Assembly (NCBI GenBank): GCA_964510535.1
Contig: CAZECG010000007.1
Location: 37,237 to 101,236, forward strand
Direction of reading: 5' to 3'
Source of the DNA: JAJPXC01 sp964510535
GTDB lineage: Bacteria > Bacteroidota > Bacteroidia > Bacteroidales > Muribaculaceae
DNA: 64,000 bases
Below are positions 9,401 to 17,897 of the stretch, piece after piece. The translations under genes and the position numbers were made by a program. The notes under the pieces were generated by a model. That model saw only the letters and a program-made list of their open reading frames with translations, made no database searches and was not told the origin of the DNA. Each line of letters opens with the position of its first letter. Position 1 is the stretch's first letter.

Positions 9401-10985
9401 AGGTGCTGTATTTGCCCAGGACTTGAAACTCAAGATTGATTTCACAAACGCAGTCTACACCGCCACCGACTCCATACGGTTCACTCCCGGACGAATATCC
9501 ATCGACAACGTTGTGCTGTCAGACCAATATGGCAACACCGCACTGCTTAACGGAACTGTTACTCACAAGTTCTTCAAGAAACCGTCATTCAACTTCCAGA
9601 TAACTAACGCCAAGGATATTCTCGTCTACAACGTGACACAACGTCTCAACCCCGACTGGTACGGCCAGATTTTCGGTTCGGGCACCGCATTAATTAAAGG
9701 GAAACCCGGCACGATAAGCATAGGGGCCAATATGTCCACCAGCCCTAAATCGACATTCACATTTGTCCTGTCAGACCGCCAGGAAGCAAGCGAATACAGC
9801 TTCATCACATTCCGCGACAAAACCTTGATGGCGCGACGAGATTCAATCGAAGCCCTCAACACCACTCCCGAAGCCGTGAAACGGTTCAAGCAAAACCGCA
9901 CCTTGACGACAGAAGCGTCCTCATCGGTCTACAATCTCAACTTCGATGTCAATGTGACACCCGACATGAAAATCATTCTAATCATGGACCCCGACGGCGG
10001 GGACCAAGTCACAGCCTACGGCAACGGCAACATCCACATGGGATACGATTCAAGCGACGAGAACCTCGTGATGCGCGGCGTATACACCGTAGAGCGGGGA
10101 ACCTACAACTTCACTCTTCAGGACATCATAATCCGCGACTTCACCATCACCCCCGGAAGCTCAATATCATTCCACGGGAGTCCCTATAACGCCAATCTCG
10201 ACATCACAGCCATCTACTCCACCAACGCCAACCTCAGCGACCTTGACGAATCGTTTTTGCAGGACAAAGAGTTAAACCGCACAAATGTCCCGGTTCAAGC
10301 GTTACTAAAAGTCAACGGCGATATGCGCACACCCGACCTGTCGTTTGACCTCCATTTTCCCACACTCACCAACGACACCTACCGCAAAGTGAGAAGCATC
10401 GTCAGCACCGAGGAGATGATGAACCGCCAGATTATTTACCTCCTCACATTAAACAGATTCTACACTCCCGATTACATGGCATCGACAACCAAGGGCAATG
10501 AACTGGTATCGGTGGCATCATCCACAATATCATCCCAACTGAGCAATGTGCTCGGGCACCTTAGCGACAACTGGTCAATCGCACCTAATGTCCGAAGCGA
10601 CCGCGGAGACTTCTCCGATGTTGAGGTCGACCTCGCTCTATCAAGCCAACTGCTCAACAACCGATTGATTTTCAACGGCAATCTCGGCTACCGCGACAAA
10701 TCGCTAAACACCAATCAGTTTGTCGGAGATTTCGACATTGAGTATCTGCTTAACCGCTCAGGCAACGTCAGGCTCAAAGCCTACAACCGATATAACGACC
10801 AAAACTTCTACATCAAAACCGCCACTACCACCCAAGGCATTGGCATCTTGTTTCGCCGCGATTTCGACCGTATGTTCGGGTTCTTGCGCCACCGCAAAAA
10901 ATCCGAACCAATCGTCAGCGACACAATCCCCGCAGTCGATTCAATCCCCAACAACTCTATGCCGCATCTGCCCGCTGACAAATGA
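6414..10985 (+). CDS. tamB: TamB-like translocation/assembly module protein
   Basis: A 1523-residue AsmA/TamB-superfamily protein that spans the periplasm and, in the family, works with an Omp85 partner in outer-membrane protein insertion or moves phospholipid between membranes. One N-terminal membrane anchor is visible (about residues 8-30, hydrophobic from FRVLIVSALV). The rest is a long series of beta-rich repeats, typical of a hydrophobic-groove bridge, with the conserved DUF490/TamB C-terminal domain at about 1130-1500 (GVYTVERGTYNFTLQ, LTLNRF, a terminal FRRDFD). The start follows the TAACTTCG box. It is single-gene, divergent from the FolK-like gene; no Omp85 partner is next to it. Confidence 0.93.
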   Translation: MRLAYKIFRVLIVSALVLAVMIPMLIYITVSLPPVQDKMRAITEKELSTLLGTKVSIGNLNITPVNNVSLSDVAIADCNGDTALYAKQIAAGLDMRQLLIKNRISVSYAVVRGLKAHISRDSTNTPLNIQNIIDALKPKDKNKPPTQFDFTANTIILRQWDLTYDVKSEPKLIDRFDPNHISITNLRADIQMPIIKNEDVAIDLRRLAFEEQSGLTVTNLTGLFHVSGKGISTREVVVEMPATRIAIGDQSIACDRFDNLKSLLSTMPLPLKIVNGSYITPSDMTAFIPALTHFDSTLNLDIDAQVSMKRIDLYRCRIGDPEQVTYLDIEGFAKNILNRDSLSITVPQFTMKASGPDIAVIADAFTTVTPTAKTNLQQMGQINVNGTLDGTLGNLSASIEASADQGDLTIDADYSDNKSGRKQVAANISTSGIKLGEILNRSDIGSIAASITVEATFNGKRRAVDLDADVSSFSFRGYNYESISLVSSLVDDVAEIELTVNDPAAGVSIAGNVDIGKKQPGVSLSAFVNGLDLSHLNLWDKYPGYKLNAELNADINGNSLENADGYITIKDISFLNSENSGLTIDDITLNAHNNDNPKRMELSSDFTDCTITGQYHFATVWPQLKEILTHSFPVFVENQQPEAINRRIPLIIPDNDFSFTATLKENTELAKLGKLPFTILAPVEIQGSVNHSTQQLELNVDAPYIQQKDKLIENSAVYANIDGTGNKCDLYVTTQIPTKNGAMPLVLECHGNENRLDTRLNWEIDRKRAYKGDVSLSALLSRNVDRQLIAEIDVNESRLVFNDSVWTVHPSKIFYRPKDIEVIDFNVSRANQHVKINGYASQNENERMTVELLNVNLDYIFESLGLDNVMIGGDATGTIVAAGAFSPQPRLQTDNLTVTDISYNKAVLGNADIQSHWDNNRKAVNIDALISQPNDATSHIYGDIFALNDSLDMHFDADRVDVRFMTPFMAAFASDISGCASGKARLWGNFKYIDFEGAVFAQDLKLKIDFTNAVYTATDSIRFTPGRISIDNVVLSDQYGNTALLNGTVTHKFFKKPSFNFQITNAKDILVYNVTQRLNPDWYGQIFGSGTALIKGKPGTISIGANMSTSPKSTFTFVLSDRQEASEYSFITFRDKTLMARRDSIEALNTTPEAVKRFKQNRTLTTEASSSVYNLNFDVNVTPDMKIILIMDPDGGDQVTAYGNGNIHMGYDSSDENLVMRGVYTVERGTYNFTLQDIIIRDFTITPGSSISFHGSPYNANLDITAIYSTNANLSDLDESFLQDKELNRTNVPVQALLKVNGDMRTPDLSFDLHFPTLTNDTYRKVRSIVSTEEMMNRQIIYLLTLNRFYTPDYMASTTKGNELVSVASSTISSQLSNVLGHLSDNWSIAPNVRSDRGDFSDVEVDLALSSQLLNNRLIFNGNLGYRDKSLNTNQFVGDFDIEYLLNRSGNVRLKAYNRYNDQNFYIKTATTTQGIGILFRRDFDRMFGFLRHRKKSEPIVSDTIPAVDSIPNNSMPHLPADK

Positions 10986-11069
10986 CAGTCAGCCCACTTC
11001 GACACGGCATCAGTCAGTGCCACCAATCTACAGATGTTACGAAAAATAGGCTGTTACGCATTTTTTGCT

Positions 11070-11077
11070 TAAATTTG
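11070..11077 (+). promoter_or_regulatory. -7 promoter element before the sugar nucleotidyltransferase
   Basis: TAAATTTG fits TANNTTTG and lies 37 nt before the ATG at 11115. The -33 box is not clear. Confidence 0.45.
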
Positions 11078-11114
11078 CGAGTAGTTTGAAAAAAAATATC
11101 ATCATACCATTGAA

Positions 11115-12020
11115 ATGAAACCTACACTTTTCGTTTTAGCCGCCGGAATGGGTAGCCGTTATGGAAGTCTCAAACAGCTTGACCCGCTGGGGCCCAACGG
11201 AGAAACCATCATGGACTATTCAATTTTTGATGCCCTCAGAGCAGGATTCGGCAAAATCGTCTTTGTTATCCGTAAAGATTTCGAAGATGATTTCCGAAAA
11301 ATAATCCTTTCTAAATACGAAAACCACATCCCTGTCAGTATAGTTTTTCAAAGTCTTGACGCTCTACCTGAAGGATATACCTGCCCCACTGACCGCACAA
11401 AACCCTGGGGGACGAACCATGCGGTAATGATGGGCAAAGGCGTAATCAACGAACCATTCGCCGTAATAAACGCCGATGACTTCTATGGCCGCGACGCTTT
11501 TGAGGTTATCGCTAAGGAGCTGTCACGCGACCACGACAAAAAAGGCGACTACTGCATGGTCGGCTTTCGTGTCGGAAATACCGTCACCGAAAATGGTTCG
11601 GTTTCACGCGGTGTATGCACAACCGCCGACGGACTTTTGTCATCGGTCATTGAACGCACAGCCATAACCTGCGAGCCTGACGGGACAATCGCCTATGCCG
11701 ATGAAAACGGCGCAAAGGTGCAACTTGACCCCATGACACCGGTGTCAATGAACCTTTGGGGATTCACCCCCGACTATTTCGATTTTTCAGAACGCGATTT
11801 CAAGAAATTCCTCGACGAGAAACTCAACGCCCCCAAATCAGAATATTACATCCCTTCCGCTGTCGATACTCTCATCAAATCAGGAGAAGCGACAGTCAAG
11901 GTGCTTGATACTGATTCAAAGTGGTTCGGCGTAACCTACGCCGCCGACCGCGACGGGGTTGTGGCAAAATTGGCCGAACTTCATCGACAAGGAGCATATC
12001 CTGAAAAACTGTTTGTATAA
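11115..12020 (+). CDS. Sugar-phosphate nucleotidyltransferase
   Basis: A 301-residue single-domain protein of the NTP-transferase fold. The nucleotide loop is LAAGMGSRYGSLKQLDPLGP near the N-terminus; a metal-binding aspartate pair lies in VINADDFYG near residue 120. Such enzymes join a sugar-1-phosphate to an NTP. The K-Q-L-D-P-L-G-P motif marks a subgroup found in Bacteroidales, but neither sugar nor nucleotide can be read from the sequence. The gene is monocistronic or leads the DUF2027-Smr gene 84 nt downstream. No sugar-specific partner genes flank it. Confidence 0.8.
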   Translation: MKPTLFVLAAGMGSRYGSLKQLDPLGPNGETIMDYSIFDALRAGFGKIVFVIRKDFEDDFRKIILSKYENHIPVSIVFQSLDALPEGYTCPTDRTKPWGTNHAVMMGKGVINEPFAVINADDFYGRDAFEVIAKELSRDHDKKGDYCMVGFRVGNTVTENGSVSRGVCTTADGLLSSVIERTAITCEPDGTIAYADENGAKVQLDPMTPVSMNLWGFTPDYFDFSERDFKKFLDEKLNAPKSEYYIPSAVDTLIKSGEATVKVLDTDSKWFGVTYAADRDGVVAKLAELHRQGAYPEKLFV

Positions 12021-12104
12021 ACATTACTGAAATATTCTAAAAAAAACAAACCGGAGAGACGCATCGAAACAGTACAGTCCCTCAAATAAATAGATTGTTT
12101 TACA

Positions 12105-13184
12105 ATGGCAAAAGTCGGTGACAGAGTACGATACCTAAACGCTGTCGGCGGAGGTGAAATCGTCAAAATCGAGGGCAACATAGCCTACGTCGACGAGGAT
12201 GGATTTGAAACGCCAGTGCTGCTCAAAGAGTGCGTGGTAGTCGACGGCAACGGCTTTTATGGTAAAGACCCCAAGGCTCCATCGAAGGAGGTGAAAGAGG
12301 GGAAACTGAAAACCGGGAAACCCGAAGCGTCAACGACTAAGGGCCAAGTTGATGTCGAAGCCGTGGAGCCACTTATCGAAACCGCCGACGGCGACACACT
12401 CAACGTGGTGCTCGCCTACGAGGCAATCGAGCTTAAACACCTCACCACAACCGCCTACGAGGCATATTTGGTAAACGACTCTAACTATTACCTATACTTC
12501 ACCTACCTAACCCGCGGAGACAACGATAATGGATGGAGGGCGCGTTACGCCGGAATCATAGAGCCTAACATACAGCTATTCCTTGGAGAGGTGTCACGCG
12601 ACGACCTCGGCGGAATGGATCGTGTGGCACTGCAGTATGTGGCGTTCAAAAAAGATAAAGAGTTTGTTCTGAAAGCACCGATAGCAGTCGAATACGCTCT
12701 TGACACGACAAAGTTTTTCAAACTGCATTGTTTCCGCGACAATATCTATTTCGACAAACCCGTAATAGCCATCGACATCGTTAAAAACGATATACCTCAA
12801 AGGCCGATGATGCTTGACTCAAGCCGACTGGAAGAAGGATTGCGCCGCAAGAAAGAAGCCGACCGCCCAATGCGTAAACCTGTCAGTAAAAAATCATCCT
12901 CTGGAATATTAGAAATCGATCTCCATATCAACGAACTGCTCGACAACACAGCCGGACTGTCAAATTCCGACATGCTCGATGTGCAACTAAAGGAATTTAA
13001 GCGGGTGATGGATGGCAATCTCAGTAATAAAGGACAGAAAATCGTATTTATTCACGGCAAGGGTGAAGGAGTACTCCGAAAAGCCTTAATTGATGAACTA
13101 AAACGAGCCTACAAGCGTTGTGATGTACAAGACGCGTCATTCCGCGAATATGGATTTGGCGCTACTCAAGTCACAATACGCTAA
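12105..13184 (+). CDS. DUF2027 and Smr-domain protein
   Basis: A 359-residue protein. The N-terminal 60 residues form a small beta domain (KVGDRVRYLNAVGGGEI), about 100-250 is the DUF2027 region, and the last 90 residues are an Smr domain with EIDLHINEL and the H-G-K-G-E-G-VLR loop. Smr domains, as in MutS2 C-termini, nick branched DNA or act on RNA of stalled ribosomes; the DUF2027-Smr combination is typical of Bacteroidales and its substrate is unknown. The next gene starts 12 nt downstream, so the two may share an mRNA. Confidence 0.88.
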   Translation: MAKVGDRVRYLNAVGGGEIVKIEGNIAYVDEDGFETPVLLKECVVVDGNGFYGKDPKAPSKEVKEGKLKTGKPEASTTKGQVDVEAVEPLIETADGDTLNVVLAYEAIELKHLTTTAYEAYLVNDSNYYLYFTYLTRGDNDNGWRARYAGIIEPNIQLFLGEVSRDDLGGMDRVALQYVAFKKDKEFVLKAPIAVEYALDTTKFFKLHCFRDNIYFDKPVIAIDIVKNDIPQRPMMLDSSRLEEGLRRKKEADRPMRKPVSKKSSSGILEIDLHINELLDNTAGLSNSDMLDVQLKEFKRVMDGNLSNKGQKIVFIHGKGEGVLRKALIDELKRAYKRCDVQDASFREYGFGATQVTIR

Positions 13185-13196
13185 TTCACCATAGCA

Positions 13197-14009
13197 ATGA
13201 TTCTCTGTTTTAGTGGCACAGGCAATTCATTATATATCGCCAAGTTGCTCGCCGATTACCTAAACGATAATGTCACAGAGCTTAAAGATGAGCTCTTGCT
13301 CGATTCCGGTCAGGCCACAATCAGTTGCAAAAATGAAATCAGGATAGTATGGGTATTCCCTGTATATTCATGGGGAATGCCACCGGTGGTGAAACGTTAC
13401 ATGAATCGTGTCAACCTGCGAAATGCCGGAGGCATTGGCCACTATATGGTGGCGACCTGCGGCGATGACGCCGGACTCACCCACCGACAGTGGCGCAAAC
13501 TAATCAAACGCCGCCATTGGACTGACATAGGCGCTTTTTCTGTGATTATGCCCAACACTTACACGCTGATGAAAGGGTTCGACATCGACACATCTGAAGT
13601 GGCAGCGCGCAAACTCGCCGATGCTCCGTCGACGGTAAAGAGCATCGCCGCTGACATCAGTGACCAATCTATTGTCGACAAGGTAAAAACCGGCAACTGG
13701 GCATGGATAAAAAGCCGCATAATCTACCCCTGGTTTGTACGCCACGCCATGTCGCCAAAACCTTTCCACGCAACCGACGTCTGCACAGGCTGCGGTCTGT
13801 GCGCCAAAGCGTGCCCGCTCGAAAATGTGATGATGTGGAAACACCGCCCCGAATGGCGCGACCGCTGCGCCTTGTGCCTGCGCTGCTATCATATATGCCC
13901 CAATCACGCGGTAGCCTACGGGAAGTCCACCGAACAAAAGGGGCAATATCTATGTCCTGAAATTTCAGTTAAAGAATTTGTGGCAACAGAGCCGTCTGAC
14001 CGACAATAA
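13197..14009 (+). CDS. EFR1-type protein: flavodoxin-like domain plus two [4Fe-4S] clusters
   Basis: A 270-residue protein starting ILCFSGTGNSLYIAKLLAD, a flavodoxin-type FMN phosphate loop (S-G-T-G-N-S). The C-terminal part carries two ferredoxin cysteine motifs, CTGCGLCAKACP and RCALCLRCYHICP (about residues 198-245). Such fusions pass electrons between flavin and iron-sulfur centres in anaerobes; the partner is unknown. It starts 12 nt after the Smr gene and ends 3 nt before the stop of convergent surE. Confidence 0.9.
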   Translation: MILCFSGTGNSLYIAKLLADYLNDNVTELKDELLLDSGQATISCKNEIRIVWVFPVYSWGMPPVVKRYMNRVNLRNAGGIGHYMVATCGDDAGLTHRQWRKLIKRRHWTDIGAFSVIMPNTYTLMKGFDIDTSEVAARKLADAPSTVKSIAADISDQSIVDKVKTGNWAWIKSRIIYPWFVRHAMSPKPFHATDVCTGCGLCAKACPLENVMMWKHRPEWRDRCALCLRCYHICPNHAVAYGKSTEQKGQYLCPEISVKEFVATEPSDRQ

Positions 14010-14012
14010 TCG

Positions 14013-14792
14013 TCAGAATATCAGCTCGCTGACAGCCGGAATCGCCTCAGCGACAGTTTGGTCGGCCTGCGCCGGAACAACCGTGGCGTAACCTCGGTCG
14101 AGCCAATAGATGTCGGTAGTGTCATCGTCGGGGCTATCGGGGCGATACTTGCCGGTGAGCATATAGAACGTTTTGCCATTGGGGTCTTTGTAGTCGACAT
14201 ACTCCTCAACCCAGTGGCCCGTAGCAGCCTTAACCACTTTAAGCCCTTTGATTTTCACGTTGGCCGGGAAATTGACGTTAAGACACACACGGTGGGGTAA
14301 ACCGCCGGCGAGCACCTTTGCCGAAATATCTTTGATATAGGGCAACGTTTCCGAAAAATCGGTTTGCAAAGAGTGGTCGAGCAACGAATACCCAACCGAG
14401 GGGATGTCGAGCATACTCGTCTCGAGCACAGCACCCATCGTTCCAGAATAGAGGATAGAGTTACCTGCGTTAGGGCCGTGATTGATGCCAGAGAGAAGCA
14501 AATCGGGACGGCGCGGAACAATAGCGTGCAGCGCAATCTTCACGCAGTCGACCGGAGTGCCGTTGACCGAGTAGATTTTAGCACCGTTGTAATCATCGTG
14601 GCGAGTGACTCGCAACGGCATTCCGACTGTTATAGCCGATGATTGCCCCGAGCGCGGAGCATCGGGAGCCACTACATAAACGTCGCCCAAATCTTTCACG
14701 CAATCAACAAGATGATGCAATCCGGCGGTGAAAACTCCGTCGTCGTTGCTAATCAAAATCAGAGGACGGTCGATATGCTGTAAATTACTCAT
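14013..14792 (-). CDS. surE: 5'/3'-nucleotidase SurE
   Basis: Metal-dependent nucleoside monophosphate phosphatase, 259 aa. The N-terminal metal site LISNDDGVF (adjacent Asp residues) is present, followed by the APDAPRSGQSSAIT region and the SGINHGPNAG motif that completes the active site. It begins 6 nt after obgE ends, so the two form an operon. Confidence 0.96.
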   Translation of the reverse strand: MSNLQHIDRPLILISNDDGVFTAGLHHLVDCVKDLGDVYVVAPDAPRSGQSSAITVGMPLRVTRHDDYNGAKIYSVNGTPVDCVKIALHAIVPRRPDLLLSGINHGPNAGNSILYSGTMGAVLETSMLDIPSVGYSLLDHSLQTDFSETLPYIKDISAKVLAGGLPHRVCLNVNFPANVKIKGLKVVKAATGHWVEEYVDYKDPNGKTFYMLTGKYRPDSPDDDTTDIYWLDRGYATVVPAQADQTVAEAIPAVSELIF

Positions 14793-14798
14793 ATTCGG

Positions 14799-15989
14799 TT
14801 ACTTTAAATCGTTTTCGTTAAAATCTTCATTCCAAGTGAAGTCTTCCTCGTCGAACTCTTCCTCATCGTCATAATAAAGGTCGTCGTCATCGTCGTCGAC
14901 AGAAACGTTTTCAAAGATAAACTCATCTTCTTCGCGGACACGATGGCTGACATCGAGCGGACGGTGAGTTATGGGCATATCTTCGATGCGGTTGCTCTCG
15001 TCGTTTATAGCAGTCCAAAGCAAGTCTTTGAGTTCAGTCAATCCTTGCCCGGTGACAGCAGAGATAAACAAGTGAGGAACGTCGTCGGGCAGTTGCGCCT
15101 CAATCTCGTCCATCAGCTCCCGGTCAAGCATATCACTTTTTGAGATGGCAAGCACACGGTGCTTATCCATCAACTGAGGGTTAAACCGCTCAAGTTCACG
15201 CAACAACACCTCATATTCACTGCGTATGTCATCAGCATCAGCCGGAACGAGGAAAAGCAACACGGCATTGCGTTCTATGTGGCGCAGGAATCTAAGGCCC
15301 AAGCCTTTACCTTCGCTTGCCCCCTCGATGATACCGGGAATATCAGCCATGACAAACGAACGATTGTCGCGGTAGCTGACTATGCCAAGTTGAGGCTCCA
15401 TCGTCGTGAACGGATAATCGGCGATTTTGGGACGCGCTGCCGATAAAGATGACAGCAATGTCGATTTGCCTGCATTGGGAAAACCGACCAAGCCGACATC
15501 GGCCAACAATTTAAGTTCCAGAATGACACTTTTTTCTATTGCCGGTTCGCCTGGCTGCGCATAGCGCGGCGTACGATTGGTTGCCGACTTGAAATGCCAG
15601 TTGCCAAGACCGCCGCGGCCTCCCTTCAGCAACTTCACTTCCTGGCCATCATCGGTGACCTCACACAGATAGTCACCGGTCTCAGCGTCAAAGACGACTG
15701 TACCACAAGGCACTTCTACCGTTACGTCATCGCCGTCTTTGCCGAAACTACGCCCGCCCGTGCCGCTTTGACCGTTACCGGCGAATATATGACGACGATA
15801 TTTCAACGGTAACAGCGTCCACATATTTTTATTCCCTTTCAAAATTATATGACCTCCACGACCGCCGTCGCCTCCGTCCGGCCCTCCCTTGGGGACATAT
15901 TTGGCTCGGTAAAAATGGCGTGAACCAGCACCACCCTTGCCCGAACGGCAAAGAATCTTAACGTAGTCAATGAAATTGGAATCGGCCAT
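14799..15989 (-). CDS. obgE: Obg/CgtA GTPase
   Basis: Essential ribosome-associated GTPase in 50S assembly and stress control; 396 aa. The glycine-rich Obg fold fills residues 1-158 (KYVPKGGPDGGDGGRGGHI). The G domain has P-loop GFPNAGKSTLLSSL, switch PFTTMEPQLG, DIPGIIEGASEGKGLG and the base-recognition motif as SKSD, used in Bacteroidetes in place of NKxD. The last 45 residues are strongly acidic (Asp/Glu-rich) in place of a folded C-terminal domain. Co-transcribed with surE. Confidence 0.97.
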   Translation of the reverse strand: MADSNFIDYVKILCRSGKGGAGSRHFYRAKYVPKGGPDGGDGGRGGHIILKGNKNMWTLLPLKYRRHIFAGNGQSGTGGRSFGKDGDDVTVEVPCGTVVFDAETGDYLCEVTDDGQEVKLLKGGRGGLGNWHFKSATNRTPRYAQPGEPAIEKSVILELKLLADVGLVGFPNAGKSTLLSSLSAARPKIADYPFTTMEPQLGIVSYRDNRSFVMADIPGIIEGASEGKGLGLRFLRHIERNAVLLFLVPADADDIRSEYEVLLRELERFNPQLMDKHRVLAISKSDMLDRELMDEIEAQLPDDVPHLFISAVTGQGLTELKDLLWTAINDESNRIEDMPITHRPLDVSHRVREEDEFIFENVSVDDDDDDLYYDDEEEFDEEDFTWNEDFNENDLK

Positions 15990-16087
15990 AACTCTTATTT
16001 TACTTGGAATTGTTGTTTTAGTTTTATTATAAAAAAACAGCTTATTACGAGAATCCGTTTAACCTGCGAGCTTGATTGTGAGGCAAA

Positions 16088-17137
16088 TCAGTTTGTAAAA
16101 TCATGATGATAACGCACTAAATCTTGCGCCTGTCTGAAATCTGTTGGAGAACCTATGTCAATCCATGTCCCGTTAATCGGGAAATAGACCACCTTCTCTC
16201 CTCGGGCAATAGCATCTTCCACGAGGTCGGTCGCATCAGTGACCTTATCAGAAGGTAACGCATCAAGCAAACGGTTTGAAATCATATATATGCCGGCGTT
16301 TGCATAATAAGAATACGACGGTTTTTCCTCGATTCCCGTGATGTTGGAGCCGTCCGTTGCCAAAATCGCATACGGAACCGACACCGAATATGGGATTGCC
16401 GCCACAGTGACCGCAGCGTCTTCCGTCGTGTGACGAAGATACATATCCTCAAGCGAAATGGAAGTAAGCAGGTCAGAGTTCATGACCAATGTAGTTCCGT
16501 CGGGATTGTCGCGCTTGACCAACGACGCGGCTCCTATTGTGCCGAGTGGACGATCTTCCACAACGCATTTCACCTTGATACCGGCTACCGGCGATGAAAA
16601 ATGGTCTAATATTTTCTCCGCAAGATAGCGCGCCGTCACGGTGACATCGCTGACACCCACACGAGCCAATGCCTCTATATTGTAATCAATTATAGCCTTA
16701 CCTCCCACCTCAAGCAACGGTTTGGGGGTGTCGAGCGTCAAGGGACGCAAACGCTCTCCCCTTCCACCAGCCATAAGTATTGCACTTATGGGAAGCAGCG
16801 AATGAATCAAAGTGAGGTCATAAATCCGCGTCACGCATCCGTTAGCATCAAGGGCGGGCAGAAGTTTGATTCCAGCCTCGCGAGCCTCCTTCATAACAGC
16901 CACATCTACTCGGCCATCCTTGATTGCCCTGAAATCACGGCGCATAGCGTCTTTTAGCGGAGATGACAGAGACAACCCCGAAAGCAGACCGCGGCGTACA
17001 TCCCCATCGGTCAAAGTTCCGGTCATAACACCATCATCATTGACGGCGAAAAGAGTCATCACCCCCCCCGAAAGAGCGTTCAGCCGTTCAAGAGCGGTAA
17101 TAACCTGTAATTTTTCATTTATTATATGTCGATTCAT
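16088..17137 (-). CDS. CBS-domain nucleotidyltransferase, LegX/PtmE-like
   Basis: A 349-residue protein. Residues 1-115 hold a pair of CBS motifs (LTDGDVRRGLL, then LPALDANGCVTRIYDL). About 118-349 is an NTP-transferase domain starting ISAILMAGGRGERLRPLTLD with T-P-K-P-L-L-E. This architecture matches PtmE/LegX, the glucosamine-1-phosphate guanylyltransferase of the legionaminic acid route, and relatives in other nonulosonate clusters. It is the last gene of legG-legF-legX (41 nt after the cytidylyltransferase). A run of eight G (17062-17069, coding strand) lies at about codons 23-26, where slippage would abort translation early. Confidence 0.75.
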   Translation of the reverse strand: MNRHIINEKLQVITALERLNALSGGVMTLFAVNDDGVMTGTLTDGDVRRGLLSGLSLSSPLKDAMRRDFRAIKDGRVDVAVMKEAREAGIKLLPALDANGCVTRIYDLTLIHSLLPISAILMAGGRGERLRPLTLDTPKPLLEVGGKAIIDYNIEALARVGVSDVTVTARYLAEKILDHFSSPVAGIKVKCVVEDRPLGTIGAASLVKRDNPDGTTLVMNSDLLTSISLEDMYLRHTTEDAAVTVAAIPYSVSVPYAILATDGSNITGIEEKPSYSYYANAGIYMISNRLLDALPSDKVTDATDLVEDAIARGEKVVYFPINGTWIDIGSPTDFRQAQDLVRYHHDFTN

Positions 17138-17178
17138 CAGGATTGTTCTATCTATGCGATTGTTATTTTAGCTGTTAA

Positions 17179-17874
17179 TTATCCTTCAAAACTCATGCCG
17201 GCTATAGCCTCGGCAACCACCCAGTCGCGAGGGGTGTCAAGATCTATGCTGCGCTCGCTTGGCATCTCAACAGGTATTCGACGAGGGAACGCCCCAAGAG
17301 GCATCTTTCGGAGCGACTCAGGATTGATTACATATACTGCCCCGTTCATCTCCCAAGCCGGCGGACACTCTTGTCGACGCGTATAAAGCCCATCTCCCTT
17401 GGATATGTGTAGAAAACCTGTTTCAGGATCGGCCTCAAAGCAGTTGTAATATGGGTTTGACATTGCCGGCACAACCGAGACCACCATATCGACATCAGAG
17501 GTGTATCGGTCAAGACAACGCCTGACATCATCGACCGTTCTGAGCGGAGACGTAGGCTGCAGCAACAACACACAATCGTAGTCCAAACCAATGTCGTCTG
17601 CCCAGTCCATGACATCAAGAATGACGTCTCGCGACGACGCTGTGTCGGTGGCGAGACAATCCGGCCTCATATAGGGAACCGATAAACCGGTCTGGCGACC
17701 CACCTCGGCTATCTCAACGTCATCGGTTGAAAGGATGACACGATTATCGGGAGCTACCTGCCGCGCCACATCAATGGAATAGCACAGGAGAGGCCGTCCC
17801 AGAAACGGTTTGATGTTTTTCCGGGGAATACCTTTGCTTCCGCCTCGCGCCGGAATTACGACAAGTGGTTTCAT
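17179..17874 (-). CDS. CMP-nonulosonate cytidylyltransferase, NeuA/LegF-like
   Basis: A 231-residue CMP-sugar synthetase that activates a nine-carbon acidic sugar with CTP. The family signature ARGGSKGIPRKNIKPF is at residues 8-23, with DDVEIAEV and LLLQPTSPLRT further on. It may use legionaminic, sialic or another nonulosonic acid; sequence reading cannot distinguish them. It lies 23 nt after the hydrolysing epimerase gene and 41 nt before the CBS nucleotidyltransferase. No nonulosonate synthase is present in the window. Confidence 0.82.
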   Translation of the reverse strand: MKPLVVIPARGGSKGIPRKNIKPFLGRPLLCYSIDVARQVAPDNRVILSTDDVEIAEVGRQTGLSVPYMRPDCLATDTASSRDVILDVMDWADDIGLDYDCVLLLQPTSPLRTVDDVRRCLDRYTSDVDMVVSVVPAMSNPYYNCFEADPETGFLHISKGDGLYTRRQECPPAWEMNGAVYVINPESLRKMPLGAFPRRIPVEMPSERSIDLDTPRDWVVAEAIAGMSFEG

Positions 17875-17897
17875 AGTGCAAATTTAACACATTTCTG

